From JABCPE02 sp963518955 (GTDB lineage Bacteria; Bacteroidota; Bacteroidia; Flavobacteriales; Weeksellaceae), in contig CAUQKI010000001.1 of NCBI GenBank assembly GCA_963518955.1, positions 124,001 through 188,000 on the forward strand: 64,000 nt of DNA. Reading direction: 5' to 3'. Positions 14,964 through 23,783 of the stretch are shown here, in pieces (the stretch's first letter is position 1; each line of letters begins with the position of its first letter). The notes under the pieces were generated by a model. That model did no database searches. It was given only the letters and a program-made list of their open reading frames with translations, and was not told the origin of the DNA. The position numbers and the translations under genes were made by a program.

Positions 14964-16415
14964 TTGATTAAAAAACTATTAGGACAAACGGCGCTCTACG
15001 GCATCAGTTCGGTACTGGTAAGGATATTTCCTTTCCTCATCGCACCCATCATTACGAGGGCTTTTTCGCCTGCAGAGTCTGCGCCCTTCGTGGATTGGTA
15101 CTCCATCGCAGGAGTGGTTACTGTTTTTCTGACGCACGGCATGGAGACCTCGTTTTTTCGTTTTGCTCAAGAGAAAGACATCAGCAAAGAAACGCTGGTT
15201 TCTACTTGTTCCATGAGCATCTTGGCAATGTCTTTTATTTATTTGGTCTTGGGATGGGTATTTCGGCGCGAGGTTACAGAATATTTTCATACGCCAGACC
15301 AAGTGCATTTCTTGATTTTATTTTTGTTTATTCTTTCTATTGATGCTTTTTCTACGATTCCTTCGGCTGTTCTTCGTTTAGAGGGAAAACCACTACGGTA
15401 TGTAGTATCCAAGGTAGCAGGAAGCGTGATTTATTTTGGGTTGGTGGTGTTTTTTATCAATATTCTTCCCAATTTACCCAATGGATTCCTCGGACTGAAA
15501 TATGATGCTGAATTTGGCGTGGGATATGTCTTTGTGGCAAATTTGGTTCAGAGCATCGTTTCGCTGCTCATCGTTTCCAAGGAGTTTGTGAATTTCAGTT
15601 TTAGGAGTTTTGATTTTTCTTTATGGAAAAGAATCATGAACTACTCTTGGCCTGTGATGGTGGCAGGGCTGGCGGGCATCATCAACCAGACAATGGACAG
15701 ACAATTTCTAAAATACCTCCTCCCTGAGGAAGAAAGCAAACACCAGATAGGCGTATACGGAGCCGTTTACAAAATAGCGACATTCATCACCGTGTTTAGA
15801 CAAGCCTACCAGCTGGGGATAGAACCGTATTTCTTTTCAAGTTTTAAAAACGAAAATGCGAAGAGAACTTACACCCTGCTGATGGACATCTTCGTGATAT
15901 GCAGCTGCGTGATTTTCCTAGGACTTATCACTAATATTTCTTGGATTTCCAAAATATATATCAACAATCCTCTCTACTACGAAGGCATAGAGCTGATTCC
16001 GTGCCTTATGCTTGGAGCGGTATTTTTGGGTATATATCTTAATTTATCCATTTGGTACAAACTCTCTGACCAGACCATAGTGGGGCTGTATATTTCCCTC
16101 ATTGGTGCAGCGATTACAGTGTCTATCAATTATTTCTTCGTGCCTGAATATGGATACTGGGCAAGTGCAGTGGCAGCGCTGCTAACTTTCATGTCTATGA
16201 TGATAATTTCCTATATTTGGGGACAGATAAAATATCCGATTCCTTATAATACGGGAAAAATAGTAGTCTACCTGCTTCTTTCCATAGGTTTGGGAATGAT
16301 TTCTTTTAAATATTTTAGAGAAAATTACATCATCAGTAACATTATTTTTGTAATTTTTCTGATATTTGTCGTTTTTAAGGAAAGAGCACTCTTGAAAAAA
16401 TTTTTGAAAAAATGA
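14964..16415 (+). CDS. Polysaccharide flippase of the MOP superfamily (Wzx/oligosaccharide translocase)
   Basis: 483 residues starting with TTG; the first ATG in frame lies far inside the second membrane segment, so TTG is required to keep the conserved opening (LLGQTALYGISSVLVRIFPF). About 12-14 membrane helices are visible across the protein, with the paired-half layout of MATE/PST transporters. Members flip lipid-linked sugars across the inner membrane. It overlaps dut by four bases (ATGA). The following nucleotidyltransferase and EnvC-like genes fit an envelope context. Confidence 0.85.
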   Translation: MIKKLLGQTALYGISSVLVRIFPFLIAPIITRAFSPAESAPFVDWYSIAGVVTVFLTHGMETSFFRFAQEKDISKETLVSTCSMSILAMSFIYLVLGWVFRREVTEYFHTPDQVHFLILFLFILSIDAFSTIPSAVLRLEGKPLRYVVSKVAGSVIYFGLVVFFINILPNLPNGFLGLKYDAEFGVGYVFVANLVQSIVSLLIVSKEFVNFSFRSFDFSLWKRIMNYSWPVMVAGLAGIINQTMDRQFLKYLLPEEESKHQIGVYGAVYKIATFITVFRQAYQLGIEPYFFSSFKNENAKRTYTLLMDIFVICSCVIFLGLITNISWISKIYINNPLYYEGIELIPCLMLGAVFLGIYLNLSIWYKLSDQTIVGLYISLIGAAITVSINYFFVPEYGYWASAVAALLTFMSMMIISYIWGQIKYPIPYNTGKIVVYLLLSIGLGMISFKYFRENYIISNIIFVIFLIFVVFKERALLKKFLKK

Positions 16416-16846
16416 AAATTAAGATTATAAATAAATCCAAACACCCACTTCCAAAGTATCAGACCGAGCTTTCGGCTGGAATGGATTTGTATGCGAATAT
16501 CACAGAGCCTTTTCGTTTAGGTTCTTTAGAGCGAACGATTATTCCGACAGGTATTTTCATAGCTCTGCCAGCTGGATACGAAGCCCAAGTAAGACCTCGC
16601 AGCGGACTGGCTGCCAAGCACGGAATTACTTGCCTAAACAGCCCTGGAACGATAGATGCAGACTACCGCGGAGAAGTCGGTGTGATTCTCGCAAATCTAT
16701 CCAAAGATGAATTTGTCATCAATGATGGAGAGCGAATTGCCCAGCTGGTCATCGCAAAACACGAAACTGCCCAGTGGGAAGAAGTAGAAACCCTTGATGA
16801 AACAGAAAGAGGTGCAGGAGGTTTTGGAAGTTCTGGAACGAAATAA
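16412..16846 (+). CDS. dut: Deoxyuridine 5'-triphosphate nucleotidohydrolase
   Basis: 144 residues containing all five trimeric dUTPase motifs in order: AGMDLYANI (about 23-31), PRSGLAAKHGI (about 68-78), NSPGTIDADYRGEV (about 84-97), GERIAQLVI (about 113-121) and the C-terminal RGAGGFGSSG that closes over the active site. It hydrolyses dUTP to dUMP and pyrophosphate. Starts within the flippase stop codon. Confidence 0.95.
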   Translation: MKIKIINKSKHPLPKYQTELSAGMDLYANITEPFRLGSLERTIIPTGIFIALPAGYEAQVRPRSGLAAKHGITCLNSPGTIDADYRGEVGVILANLSKDEFVINDGERIAQLVIAKHETAQWEEVETLDETERGAGGFGSSGTK

Positions 16847-16876
16847 CATTTTAAAAATTATAAAAATACATCTATT

Positions 16877-17890
16877 ATGAAAATAATAATACCTATGGCG
16901 GGAAAGGGTTCCCGATTAAGACCGCACACTTTGACTGTGCCGAAACCTTTGATTCCTATCGCAGGAAAACCTATCGTGCAAAGATTGGTAGAGGACATCG
17001 CAAAGGTGGTAAATCAGAAAATAGATGAAGTTGCCTTCATCACTGGTGATTTCGGGAGTCAAGTGGAGCAGGATTTATTGGCTGTTGCAGAGAAATTAGG
17101 CGCAAAAGGAAGTATATACCACCAGACAGAAGCTTTGGGGACGGCTCATGCTATCAACTGCGCTAGAGAAAGTATGCAGGGGCCTGTAATCATCGCTTTT
17201 GCAGACACATTATTTAGAGCTGATTTTCATCTAGATACCAATTCCGATGGTGTAATTTGGGTAAAAAAAGTAGATGACCCGAGTGCCTTCGGAGTAGTAA
17301 AGTTAGATGACTATGGCTTCATCACGGACTTTGTAGAAAAACCAAAAGAATTCGTATCTGATTTGGCGATTATTGGGATTTACTATTTCAACAGTGCAGA
17401 AAAACTCATGGGAGAGATAGACTATATCATGAGTAATGATATCAAAGATGGTGGCGAATACCAACTGACTACTGCACTAGAAAACCTAAGAAAAAAAGGA
17501 GCAAAATTCTCTTTAGGAAAGGTAAATGACTGGATGGACTGCGGAAACAAAACCATCACCGTGCAGACCAATGGTAAGATTCTAGAATACGAAAAAGAAA
17601 ATCTTTCTCAGTATCCAGCTTCTGCACAGATAGAAAACAGTTTGATAATTCCTCCATGTTTCATCGGAGAGAATGTGAAAATCGTAAATTCTATCATCGG
17701 ACCGAGAGTTTCTCTGGGTAATAACACAATAGTAAAAAATTCTAATATAGATAACTCTCTAATCCAAGAAAGAACAGAAATCCAGTCTGCTAACCTGAGT
17801 AATTCCATGATTGGGAACTCAGCAAAGTATATCGGAACTTCTATCAATCTTTCTTTGGGAGATTTTTCCGTATTGGATTTCTCTGAATAA
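16877..17890 (+). CDS. Sugar-1-phosphate nucleotidylyltransferase with left-handed beta-helix tail
   Basis: 337 residues. The N-terminus carries the nucleotidyltransferase signature MAGKGSRLRPHTLTVPKPLI (about 7-26), then AFADTLFRAD (metal-binding Asp near 110) and VEKPKEF. A conserved VNDWMDCGNK lies near 215. From about residue 240 hexapeptide-like repeats (IENSLIIPP, VKIVNSIIGPRVSLG) form a left-handed beta-helix. This resembles glucose-1-phosphate thymidylyltransferase/GlmU-like enzymes of Bacteroidota; the exact nucleotide and sugar cannot be read. It lies 30 bases after dut in the envelope operon. Confidence 0.8.
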   Translation: MKIIIPMAGKGSRLRPHTLTVPKPLIPIAGKPIVQRLVEDIAKVVNQKIDEVAFITGDFGSQVEQDLLAVAEKLGAKGSIYHQTEALGTAHAINCARESMQGPVIIAFADTLFRADFHLDTNSDGVIWVKKVDDPSAFGVVKLDDYGFITDFVEKPKEFVSDLAIIGIYYFNSAEKLMGEIDYIMSNDIKDGGEYQLTTALENLRKKGAKFSLGKVNDWMDCGNKTITVQTNGKILEYEKENLSQYPASAQIENSLIIPPCFIGENVKIVNSIIGPRVSLGNNTIVKNSNIDNSLIQERTEIQSANLSNSMIGNSAKYIGTSINLSLGDFSVLDFSE

Positions 17891-17924
17891 AAAATTTTTA
17901 GAAGTGATTTTAATGATTAACAAA

Positions 17925-18713
17925 ATGAAGAAATTAATAGCTCTATCGGCCATTATGATGTTTTTAGCCTCTTGTGGTGCTAAAAAAAGCATCGTTGCTA
18001 ACTCAGAAGTTCCTGCTGTCTCCAGCAACAAAAATTTCTATGATGCTATCACGAAAAAATCTGATTTTGATGCCCTTAAAATCACTTCTAAAATAGATGC
18101 AGAAATAGGAAAATTCGTTCCTACTATCCATGCAACTATCTACATAGAAAACAACCAGAAAATATGGATGAATATGTCTGCTCTGTTTATGAATGTAGGC
18201 CGCGGAATAGCTACTCCACAAGGGCTAAAAGCCTACGAAAAACTGAGCAGAACTTATATCGATTCTGATTTTTCTTATCTTAACAATTTACTGAAAGTCA
18301 ATTTTTTAGATTATTCTTCACTTCAAAATTTATTGGTCGGAAAAGTTTTCTTTCCTGTCAATGAAAAAGATTTTAACTTAACCAAAGAAGCCGAAGAATA
18401 CATCCTAAAACCAAACAACACACAGAAAGTAAACATCGATGGAAAAACCAGCGAATACCTTACAGAATTTCGTTTTTCTAACGAGCTGAACCTTACCAAA
18501 GTTTCTTTAAAAGACACAAAAACTGCGGATAATTTGGAATTATTTTATGATAATTGGGTAGATATCAATGGTGTAAAACTCCCTAAAAATGTTAAAATAG
18601 TTATAAAAGGTAAGAAAACTGACCAAATTTTAATAGAAAACACGAAATTTGACTTTTCTAGAATGGAAACCCCATATTCGGTTCCAAGTAATTATAAAAA
18701 ACGAGATTTCTAA
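17925..18713 (+). CDS. DUF4292 outer-membrane-type lipoprotein
   Basis: I start at ATG 17925 (262 residues); an in-frame ATG at 17913 would add four residues, and the open frame further upstream overlaps the preceding gene and would destroy the signal peptide. Lipobox MFLASC. The mature region holds KITSKIDAEIG, then KIWMNMSALFMNVGRGIATPQ and DYSSLQNLLVGKVF, matching the DUF4292 family, which I judge to have a LolA/LolB-like half-barrel pattern (alternating strands carrying hydrophobic residues). That fold assignment is inference. The stop overlaps the start of the EnvC-like gene (TAATG), a pairing conserved in flavobacteria as far as I recall. Confidence 0.8.
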   Translation: MKKLIALSAIMMFLASCGAKKSIVANSEVPAVSSNKNFYDAITKKSDFDALKITSKIDAEIGKFVPTIHATIYIENNQKIWMNMSALFMNVGRGIATPQGLKAYEKLSRTYIDSDFSYLNNLLKVNFLDYSSLQNLLVGKVFFPVNEKDFNLTKEAEEYILKPNNTQKVNIDGKTSEYLTEFRFSNELNLTKVSLKDTKTADNLELFYDNWVDINGVKLPKNVKIVIKGKKTDQILIENTKFDFSRMETPYSVPSNYKKRDF

Positions 18714-20248
18714 TGTATTTCAGGAAGATAAGCTTATTTATTGGGATTTTTTCTGCTTCTCTCTTTCTTTCTCAAAAAAGCAAGGAAGATTTACAAAAGC
18801 AGAATGCTGAATTAAAAAAACAAATCGAAACCATCAATGCTAACTTGGCTAAAACAAAGTCAGAAGCCAGACTATCCATATCTTACCTCAATGATATCAA
18901 CAAAAAAATTGCCCTTCGTGAGAAAGTCTATGGCAATACACAGAAAGAAAAAAGATTCATAGAGGATGATATTTATCTTCGTCAGTTAGAAATCAACAAA
19001 TACAACCGAGAGCTGAAAGTTCTCCGTAAAAATTATGCCGAAATCCTCGTAAAAGCTTATAAAAACAAAGGAGTACAGAACAAAGTAACTTTCATTTTGT
19101 CTTCCCAAGACTTGGGACAGGCGCTTCGTAGAGTGCAGTATCTGAAACAATATGGAGAATACCAAGACAAAAAAGCTGCAGAAATATCTGATAAAGCCAA
19201 AAAGATAAAAAGCACAATCGCCCTGAGAGAAAAATCCAAAAAAGACAAGGAGAATCTTCTCTTGAAACAGGCTAAAGATTTAGAAGTAATCGCTCAGGAA
19301 AGAAAAGAAAAAGAAATTTTATTAGAAGATTTCAAAAAGAATGAAGCCAGACTAGTGGCTGAACTTAAACAAAAACAATCTGAATCCAAAAGATTAGAAG
19401 GCGAAATCAGAAAAATCATCGCTGAAGAAATCAGAATCGCAAAAGCGAAAGAAGAGGCTGAAAGAAAAGCGCGTGAAGAAAAACTAAGACTAGCGAGAAT
19501 AGAAGCCGAAAAAGAAAAAGCGAGAATAGAAGAAGCCAATAGAAGAGCTCGTGAAGAGGCGGAAAGAGCAAAAAGAAAGGCCGAAGAAGAAGAAAGAAGA
19601 CTAGCTGAAATCGCTAGAAAAAAAGCAGAAGAGGAAAGAAAAGCCATAGAAGCCAACAACGAGGCCAAAAGAATAGCAGCCGAAAAAGCGAAAATGGAAG
19701 CTGCCGAAAAAGCAAAAATAGCCGCAAGTAAAGCCGAGGCTGCCAGAGTAAATGCAGAAGCTGTAGCCAAAAAAACAGAGTCTGAGAAAAAAGCTGTGGA
19801 TGAGCGGGCAATGGCATCAGCTGGTGCAGGAAGCTCTTCTAGTAATAGTTTTGCGGAAAATAGAGGAAGACTTTCTTTCCCTGTGCAGCGTGGACGGGTT
19901 ACACAGCGCTTCGGGAGACAGCCACACCCTGTCTACAAGGGAGTTGTTATAGAAAACAATGGAATCAAAATTGCTGTGGATGCAGGAACAAAGGCAAGAA
20001 GCGTTTTTGCTGGTGTGGTGGTAAATGTTTTGGCCAGTGGTGGTTCAAAAACCGTGATGGTAAAACATGGAAATTATTTTACTATTTATAGTAATTTAGC
20101 CAGTACCTATGTTTCTAAAAATCAGACTATTTCCGCAGGAACAAATATAGGAGAAGTGGGACTTGACTTTGATGGGACTTACACTCTTGATTTCCAAGTT
20201 TGGAATCAAACAAATCCTGTAGATCCATTGAGCTGGGTAACTAGTTAA
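18713..20248 (+). CDS. envC: EnvC-like murein hydrolase activator with degenerate LytM domain
   Basis: 511 residues: signal peptide (1-20), very long charged coiled coil (about 22-365, runs of Glu/Lys/Ala/Arg), Ser/Gly-rich linker, then an M23/LytM domain (about 383-511). The domain keeps the fold markers RGRVTQRFGRQPHPVYKG and GTNIGEVG, but the zinc-binding positions are changed: the usual HxGxD reads NNGIK, and the usual HxH near the end reads DFQ. It should therefore not cut peptidoglycan itself but, like E. coli EnvC/NlpD, could activate amidases during cell separation. Co-transcribed with the DUF4292 gene. Confidence 0.85.
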   Translation: MYFRKISLFIGIFSASLFLSQKSKEDLQKQNAELKKQIETINANLAKTKSEARLSISYLNDINKKIALREKVYGNTQKEKRFIEDDIYLRQLEINKYNRELKVLRKNYAEILVKAYKNKGVQNKVTFILSSQDLGQALRRVQYLKQYGEYQDKKAAEISDKAKKIKSTIALREKSKKDKENLLLKQAKDLEVIAQERKEKEILLEDFKKNEARLVAELKQKQSESKRLEGEIRKIIAEEIRIAKAKEEAERKAREEKLRLARIEAEKEKARIEEANRRAREEAERAKRKAEEEERRLAEIARKKAEEERKAIEANNEAKRIAAEKAKMEAAEKAKIAASKAEAARVNAEAVAKKTESEKKAVDERAMASAGAGSSSSNSFAENRGRLSFPVQRGRVTQRFGRQPHPVYKGVVIENNGIKIAVDAGTKARSVFAGVVVNVLASGGSKTVMVKHGNYFTIYSNLASTYVSKNQTISAGTNIGEVGLDFDGTYTLDFQVWNQTNPVDPLSWVTS

Positions 20249-20280
20249 TTTTATCATTAGCTTTATCCTAAAAAAATGTT

Positions 20281-20288
20281 TAATTTTG
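20281..20288 (+). promoter_or_regulatory. -7 box of tatA
   Basis: TAATTTTG, 20 bases before the tatA ATG, in a 60-base gap after envC, suggests an internal promoter. Confidence 0.4.
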
Positions 20289-20308
20289 TTCTACCAAAAT
20301 AAAAAATT

Positions 20309-20512
20309 ATGAACAGTATTCTAACACCACTATTTATGGGACTAGGAATGAGAGAAATCTTAGTCATTGCTATCCTTATCTTATTGCTTTTCGGAGCAAA
20401 AAGAATTCCTGAATTTATGAAAGGATTAGGCTCTGGAATCAAAGAGTTTAAAAAATCTATGAAAGAGGATGACAAAGAAAACGATAATACTGAAGACAAA
20501 ACAACTAAATAA
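20309..20512 (+). CDS. tatA: Twin-arginine translocase subunit TatA
   Basis: 67 residues with the TatA plan: a short N-terminal periplasmic stretch, one membrane helix (about 15-31, ILVIAILILLLFG), the hinge FGAKRIPEFMKGLGSGI with the invariant Phe-Gly, an amphipathic helix (IKEFKKSMK) and an acidic tail. TatA forms the translocation pore for folded Tat substrates. TatC is not in the window. Sits between envC and the DUF4254 gene. Confidence 0.9.
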   Translation: MNSILTPLFMGLGMREILVIAILILLLFGAKRIPEFMKGLGSGIKEFKKSMKEDDKENDNTEDKTTK

Positions 20513-20517
20513 ATTTT

Positions 20518-21135
20518 ATGAATAATAATTCTTTCTCTGAATACGCTTGGAGCATTTTCAATAGGTCAATAGAGGACTATCACATCACTGATGATGTAGA
20601 TGCAGTGAAACCAAATCACTATGAAAATAATAGTTTGGAACAGATTTTGTATGACAAAAATTGGATTGACACAGTTCAGTGGCATTTGGAGGATATCATC
20701 CGTGATGAAAATATAGATCCTGTCAAAGCTTTAGAGATCAAACGAAGAATAGATGCTTCTAATCAGAAAAGAACCGATTTAGTGGAATTTATAGACAGTT
20801 GGTTTTTAAACAAATACAAAAACACCACACCAAATGCCAATGCCAAGATAAACACAGAAACACCTGCATGGGCGGTGGACAGACTGTCCATTTTGGCTCT
20901 AAAAGTCTACCATATGGATTTAGAAGCCAATAGAGCATCTGCAAGTGATGAGCATAGAGAGAAATGCCAAATGAAGCTGAATACTCTTTTGGAGCAAAAG
21001 AAAGACCTTAGCTCTGCTATTGACCAGCTGCTGAATGACATAGAAAACGGGCTCGTAAAAATAAAAACTTATAAACAAATGAAAATGTATAATGATGAGA
21101 CTCTAAATCCTATATTATACAAAAAGAAAGAATAA
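20518..21135 (+). CDS. DUF4254 protein
   Basis: 205 residues, helical, no signal peptide. The block LEQILYDKNWIDTVQWHLED near 38-57, DPVKALEIKRRIDASNQKRTD (given as two parts: DPVKALEIKRR, IDASNQKRTD) near 64-85 and PAWAVDRLSILALKVYHM near 116-133 are the hallmarks of DUF4254, a Bacteroidota family of unknown function that commonly sits near envelope or heptosyltransferase genes. It starts 5 bases after tatA and shares a base with the next start. Confidence 0.8.
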   Translation: MNNNSFSEYAWSIFNRSIEDYHITDDVDAVKPNHYENNSLEQILYDKNWIDTVQWHLEDIIRDENIDPVKALEIKRRIDASNQKRTDLVEFIDSWFLNKYKNTTPNANAKINTETPAWAVDRLSILALKVYHMDLEANRASASDEHREKCQMKLNTLLEQKKDLSSAIDQLLNDIENGLVKIKTYKQMKMYNDETLNPILYKKKE

Positions 21136-21596
21136 TGAATGTACTAAAAGCACTGGGAATTGTCGGAATATGTGGTTTTGTAGTATCTGCGTGTGCAACA
21201 GAGAAAAACAATCTGTCTCCTACTACCGCCTTGATTGCCAACATCTCTGAAAAATCGCCTGAAGATGTAGTCAAAAATATCAGTGATAATTTAGACCTGA
21301 TAAAATACTCTTCGGACATTACCAATGCTTTTAGTTCGTGCTCTTCTTTTTCACAAAAACCTGTAAATGAGGAGTTTTCTAATCTAAAATTCTACATCAC
21401 AGAATACCTATACGCTGTGAAAGAGCACAACACTGTGGGAAAAGAAAAGGCTTTGTATAATTATGAAAAATCTTATAAAAAAATACAAAAGCTAAAAAAC
21501 AATCTCAATGAAGATGAACAAGAGATTCTCAACAGGTTTTTAGTAAATATCAAAACCAATATCACTCTGATAGAATCCCTAAAAGACACTTTATAG
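21135..21596 (+). CDS. Unknown lipoprotein
   Basis: 153 residues. Lipobox VVSAC with Cys20 follows a hydrophobic core (ALGIVGICGFVVSA). The mature part is helical with a coiled-coil-like C-terminus (EKSYKKIQKLKNNLNEDEQEIL). Starts on the stop codon of the DUF4254 gene (TAATG) and ends one base before ribA, so it is within the operon. I do not recognise the family. Confidence 0.7.
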   Translation: MNVLKALGIVGICGFVVSACATEKNNLSPTTALIANISEKSPEDVVKNISDNLDLIKYSSDITNAFSSCSSFSQKPVNEEFSNLKFYITEYLYAVKEHNTVGKEKALYNYEKSYKKIQKLKNNLNEDEQEILNRFLVNIKTNITLIESLKDTL

Positions 21597-21597
21597 A

Positions 21598-22188
21598 ATG
21601 GTAAAAATTCAGGCTGAGGCTAATGTCCCTACAGAGTACGGAAAGTTCAAAATCATCGCTTTCTCTGAAAAGGAACAAGACTGGATGCCGCACCTTGCTC
21701 TGATAGCAGAAAATACGGACTTATCCAGCGTGGTGAATGTCCGTTTTCATTCTGAATGCATTACAGGTGAGGTTTTCCATTCTAAAAAATGCGAATGTGG
21801 ACAGCAGCTTTCCTCCGCGATGCAGTATACCCAAAAACACGGTGGCGTGATTGTCTATCTACGGCAAGAGGGCAGAAATATCGGTATTATCAACAAGCTG
21901 AAAGCCTACGCTCTACAAGAAAAAGGCTTAGACACTGTGGAGGCGAATCTAGAACTGGGACTTCCTGCTGATGATAGGAATTTCAGTGTGGCGGTTGATA
22001 TTTTAGAAATACTTGGGATAAAGGAAATCAACCTCATCACCAACAACCCTGATAAAATCAGTTTCGTAGAAAATAGCAAAATAAAACTACACTCCCGCAT
22101 TCCGCTGGAGATAAAACCCAACGAAGAAAACCGAGATTATCTGAAAACCAAAAAAGATTTCTTCGGACATTTCATTTCAGGAGAATAA
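21598..22188 (+). CDS. ribA: GTP cyclohydrolase II
   Basis: 196 residues, a stand-alone RibA without the DHBP synthase domain found in fused RibBA. Motifs: VRFHSECITGEVFHSKKCECG (as RFHSECITGEVF then HSKKCECG; zinc Cys at about 55, 66 and 68), YLRQEGRNIGI (about 86-96), VEANLELGLPADDRNF with the catalytic region, and LITNNPDKI near 148. It opens GTP to the first riboflavin intermediate. Last gene of the long envelope operon; no clear terminator follows before the next gene. Confidence 0.9.
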   Translation: MVKIQAEANVPTEYGKFKIIAFSEKEQDWMPHLALIAENTDLSSVVNVRFHSECITGEVFHSKKCECGQQLSSAMQYTQKHGGVIVYLRQEGRNIGIINKLKAYALQEKGLDTVEANLELGLPADDRNFSVAVDILEILGIKEINLITNNPDKISFVENSKIKLHSRIPLEIKPNEENRDYLKTKKDFFGHFISGE

Positions 22189-22217
22189 GTAATATAACAA
22201 TTTTAATACTTAATACA

Positions 22218-23732
22218 ATGAAGAGAATTCTACAATGGGCTATGGTACTTACCCTATCCACAGCAGTAACCTACTGCTCAAGAGATGAAGCACAAACCAT
22301 CAATGGAACCAATGGTAAAAATGGATCTACCATTTTGTCTGGAACTACCGCTCCTACCCTAAACATAGGTGAGATAGGAGATTACTATCTCAATAAAAGT
22401 ACCTATGACCTCTATGGTCCAAAAACAAGCGACAGCTGGGGAACACCCATCAACCTAAAAGGAAGAGAAGGCAGTAATGGTACTGCAGGAAGCAAAATAC
22501 ATGCTGGAACTGGTATCCCTGCACAAAATATAGGAAATAATGGAGACTGGTACATAGACACCCAAAACAAGATGCTTTATGGTCCAAAAACTGACCAAGG
22601 CTGGGGCAGTGGACTATCATTAGGAAATGGTAATTCATCCAGCCTAAAAGGAAACTATGTACTAAGCCGTGATGGGAAAACTCTACTACAATGGTTTAAT
22701 AAGGAAACTACACAAATAGATATGCAAAGCGACCCAGAACTGAAAGAAGTTACCAATATAACTAATTGGGTTTTTCATAACTATAACCACACCTCTCCTC
22801 ATAGTTTCAGTCTTACTAACATTATTTTACCTGATAATCTAGAAAGAATAGGTAACTATACATTTACCTATAATAAATTAACTAACATTACTATTCCTAA
22901 TAAAGTAACTACTATTGGGGATTTTGCATTCCATAGTAACAATTTAACCAATGCTACTATTTCTGGAGCAGAAACTATTGGTAAAGAGGCTTTTTCTAAT
23001 AACCAGTTAACTAGTGTAACTATTCCAAACAGTGTGAAATCTATTGAGGAAGGAGCTTTTAAAAATAACAAGTTAACTAGTGTTGTTATTCCTAATGGAA
23101 TAACCATTATTAATAAAGAAGCCTTTTCTAATAACCAGTTAACTAATGTAACCATTCCAAACAGTGTGAAATCTATTGAGGAAGGGGCTTTTAAAAATAA
23201 CAAGTTAACTAGTATTATTATTCCTAATGAAATAACCATTATTAATAAAGAAGCTTTTTCTAATAACCAGTTAACTAGTGTAACCATTCCAAACAGCGTG
23301 AAATCTATTGAGGAAGAAGCTTTTTCTGGTAACCATTTAACTAATGTAACCATTCCAAACAGTGTAAAATCTATTGAGAAAGGGGCTTTTAGTGGTAATG
23401 GATTAACCAATATATCTATACCTAATGGTGTAACATCTATTGGAAAATATGCATTTTTTGGTAACCCTTTAACCAATATTGTAATCCCCAGCAGTGTAAC
23501 AAATATTGGTCCTGAAGCTTTTGCATATGGTATTCCTCTTCATCATGTATACCCTCATATATCTTCTATAACAGTAACTATACACGCAACTAATCCTCCT
23601 ATTCTTGAAGGTAGCATTTTTGAAATATTTAGTAAACATTTAGTCAAAATTTATGTCCCAGCAGGAAGTCTAGCAGCTTATAAAACTGACAAAGGATGGA
23701 GTCTTTATGCATCACAAATCTATGCGCAATAA
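22218..23732 (+). CDS. BspA-type leucine-rich-repeat surface lipoprotein
   Basis: 504 residues. N-terminus has a lipobox-like VTYC (Cys20). Residues 35-140 hold two copies of a motif ending in LYGPKTxxxWG (YYLNKSTYDLYGPKT and WYIDTQNKMLYGPKT), each after a Gly-Asn rich stretch, a pattern also seen in phage tail and collagen-like proteins. Residues about 195-440 are LRR_5 (BspA-type) repeats of 22 residues built on LTxVTIPNSVKSIEEGAF. The C-terminus has an AAYKTDKGW motif typical of BspA proteins. BspA-type proteins bind host or community surfaces. The repeats are nearly identical at DNA level (see the repeat entry). Confidence 0.85.
   Translation: MKRILQWAMVLTLSTAVTYCSRDEAQTINGTNGKNGSTILSGTTAPTLNIGEIGDYYLNKSTYDLYGPKTSDSWGTPINLKGREGSNGTAGSKIHAGTGIPAQNIGNNGDWYIDTQNKMLYGPKTDQGWGSGLSLGNGNSSSLKGNYVLSRDGKTLLQWFNKETTQIDMQSDPELKEVTNITNWVFHNYNHTSPHSFSLTNIILPDNLERIGNYTFTYNKLTNITIPNKVTTIGDFAFHSNNLTNATISGAETIGKEAFSNNQLTSVTIPNSVKSIEEGAFKNNKLTSVVIPNGITIINKEAFSNNQLTNVTIPNSVKSIEEGAFKNNKLTSIIIPNEITIINKEAFSNNQLTSVTIPNSVKSIEEEAFSGNHLTNVTIPNSVKSIEKGAFSGNGLTNISIPNGVTSIGKYAFFGNPLTNIVIPSSVTNIGPEAFAYGIPLHHVYPHISSITVTIHATNPPILEGSIFEIFSKHLVKIYVPAGSLAAYKTDKGWSLYASQIYAQ
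22998..23393 (+). repeat. In-frame 66/132-bp tandem repeats in the BspA gene
   Basis: Units begin at 22998, 23130 and 23262 with AATAACCAGTTAACTA and are spaced exactly 132 bases (two 22-residue LRRs); the interior 66-base units at 23064 and 23196 begin AATAACAAGTTAACTAGT. The 132-base copies differ at only a few positions, so the duplication is recent and could expand or contract by slippage without breaking the frame. Confidence 0.9.
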
Positions 23733-23747
23733 GGACATTATGCTAAT

Positions 23748-23782
23748 AAAAATGCTTATCTCAATGGATAAGCATTTTTTAT
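23748..23782 (+). terminator. Terminator of the BspA gene
   Basis: Stem AAAAATGCTTATC / GATAAGCATTTTT with a TCAATG loop, followed by T-rich sequence; it ends 2 bases before the convergent cdd stop. Confidence 0.85.
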
Positions 23783-23783
23783 T

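Noticed and set aside
17811..17924. Upstream extension of the DUF4292 gene into the nucleotidyltransferase gene
   Set aside because: Adds residues that destroy the lipoprotein signal; ATG 17925 or 17913 gives a normal lipobox start.
19294..19770. Long antisense frame opposite the EnvC coiled coil
   Set aside because: Ala/Ser/Leu-rich product created by the GAA/AAA/GCN-rich coiled-coil codons read backwards.
22998..23393. Regular repeats considered as a CRISPR array
   Set aside because: Repeats are adjacent, in frame, without unique spacers, and encode LRRs.
22868..23476. Antisense frame of 202 codons opposite the BspA repeats
   Set aside because: Mirrors the 132-bp repeats with repeated valine/leucine blocks; the sense strand encodes a coherent LRR protein.
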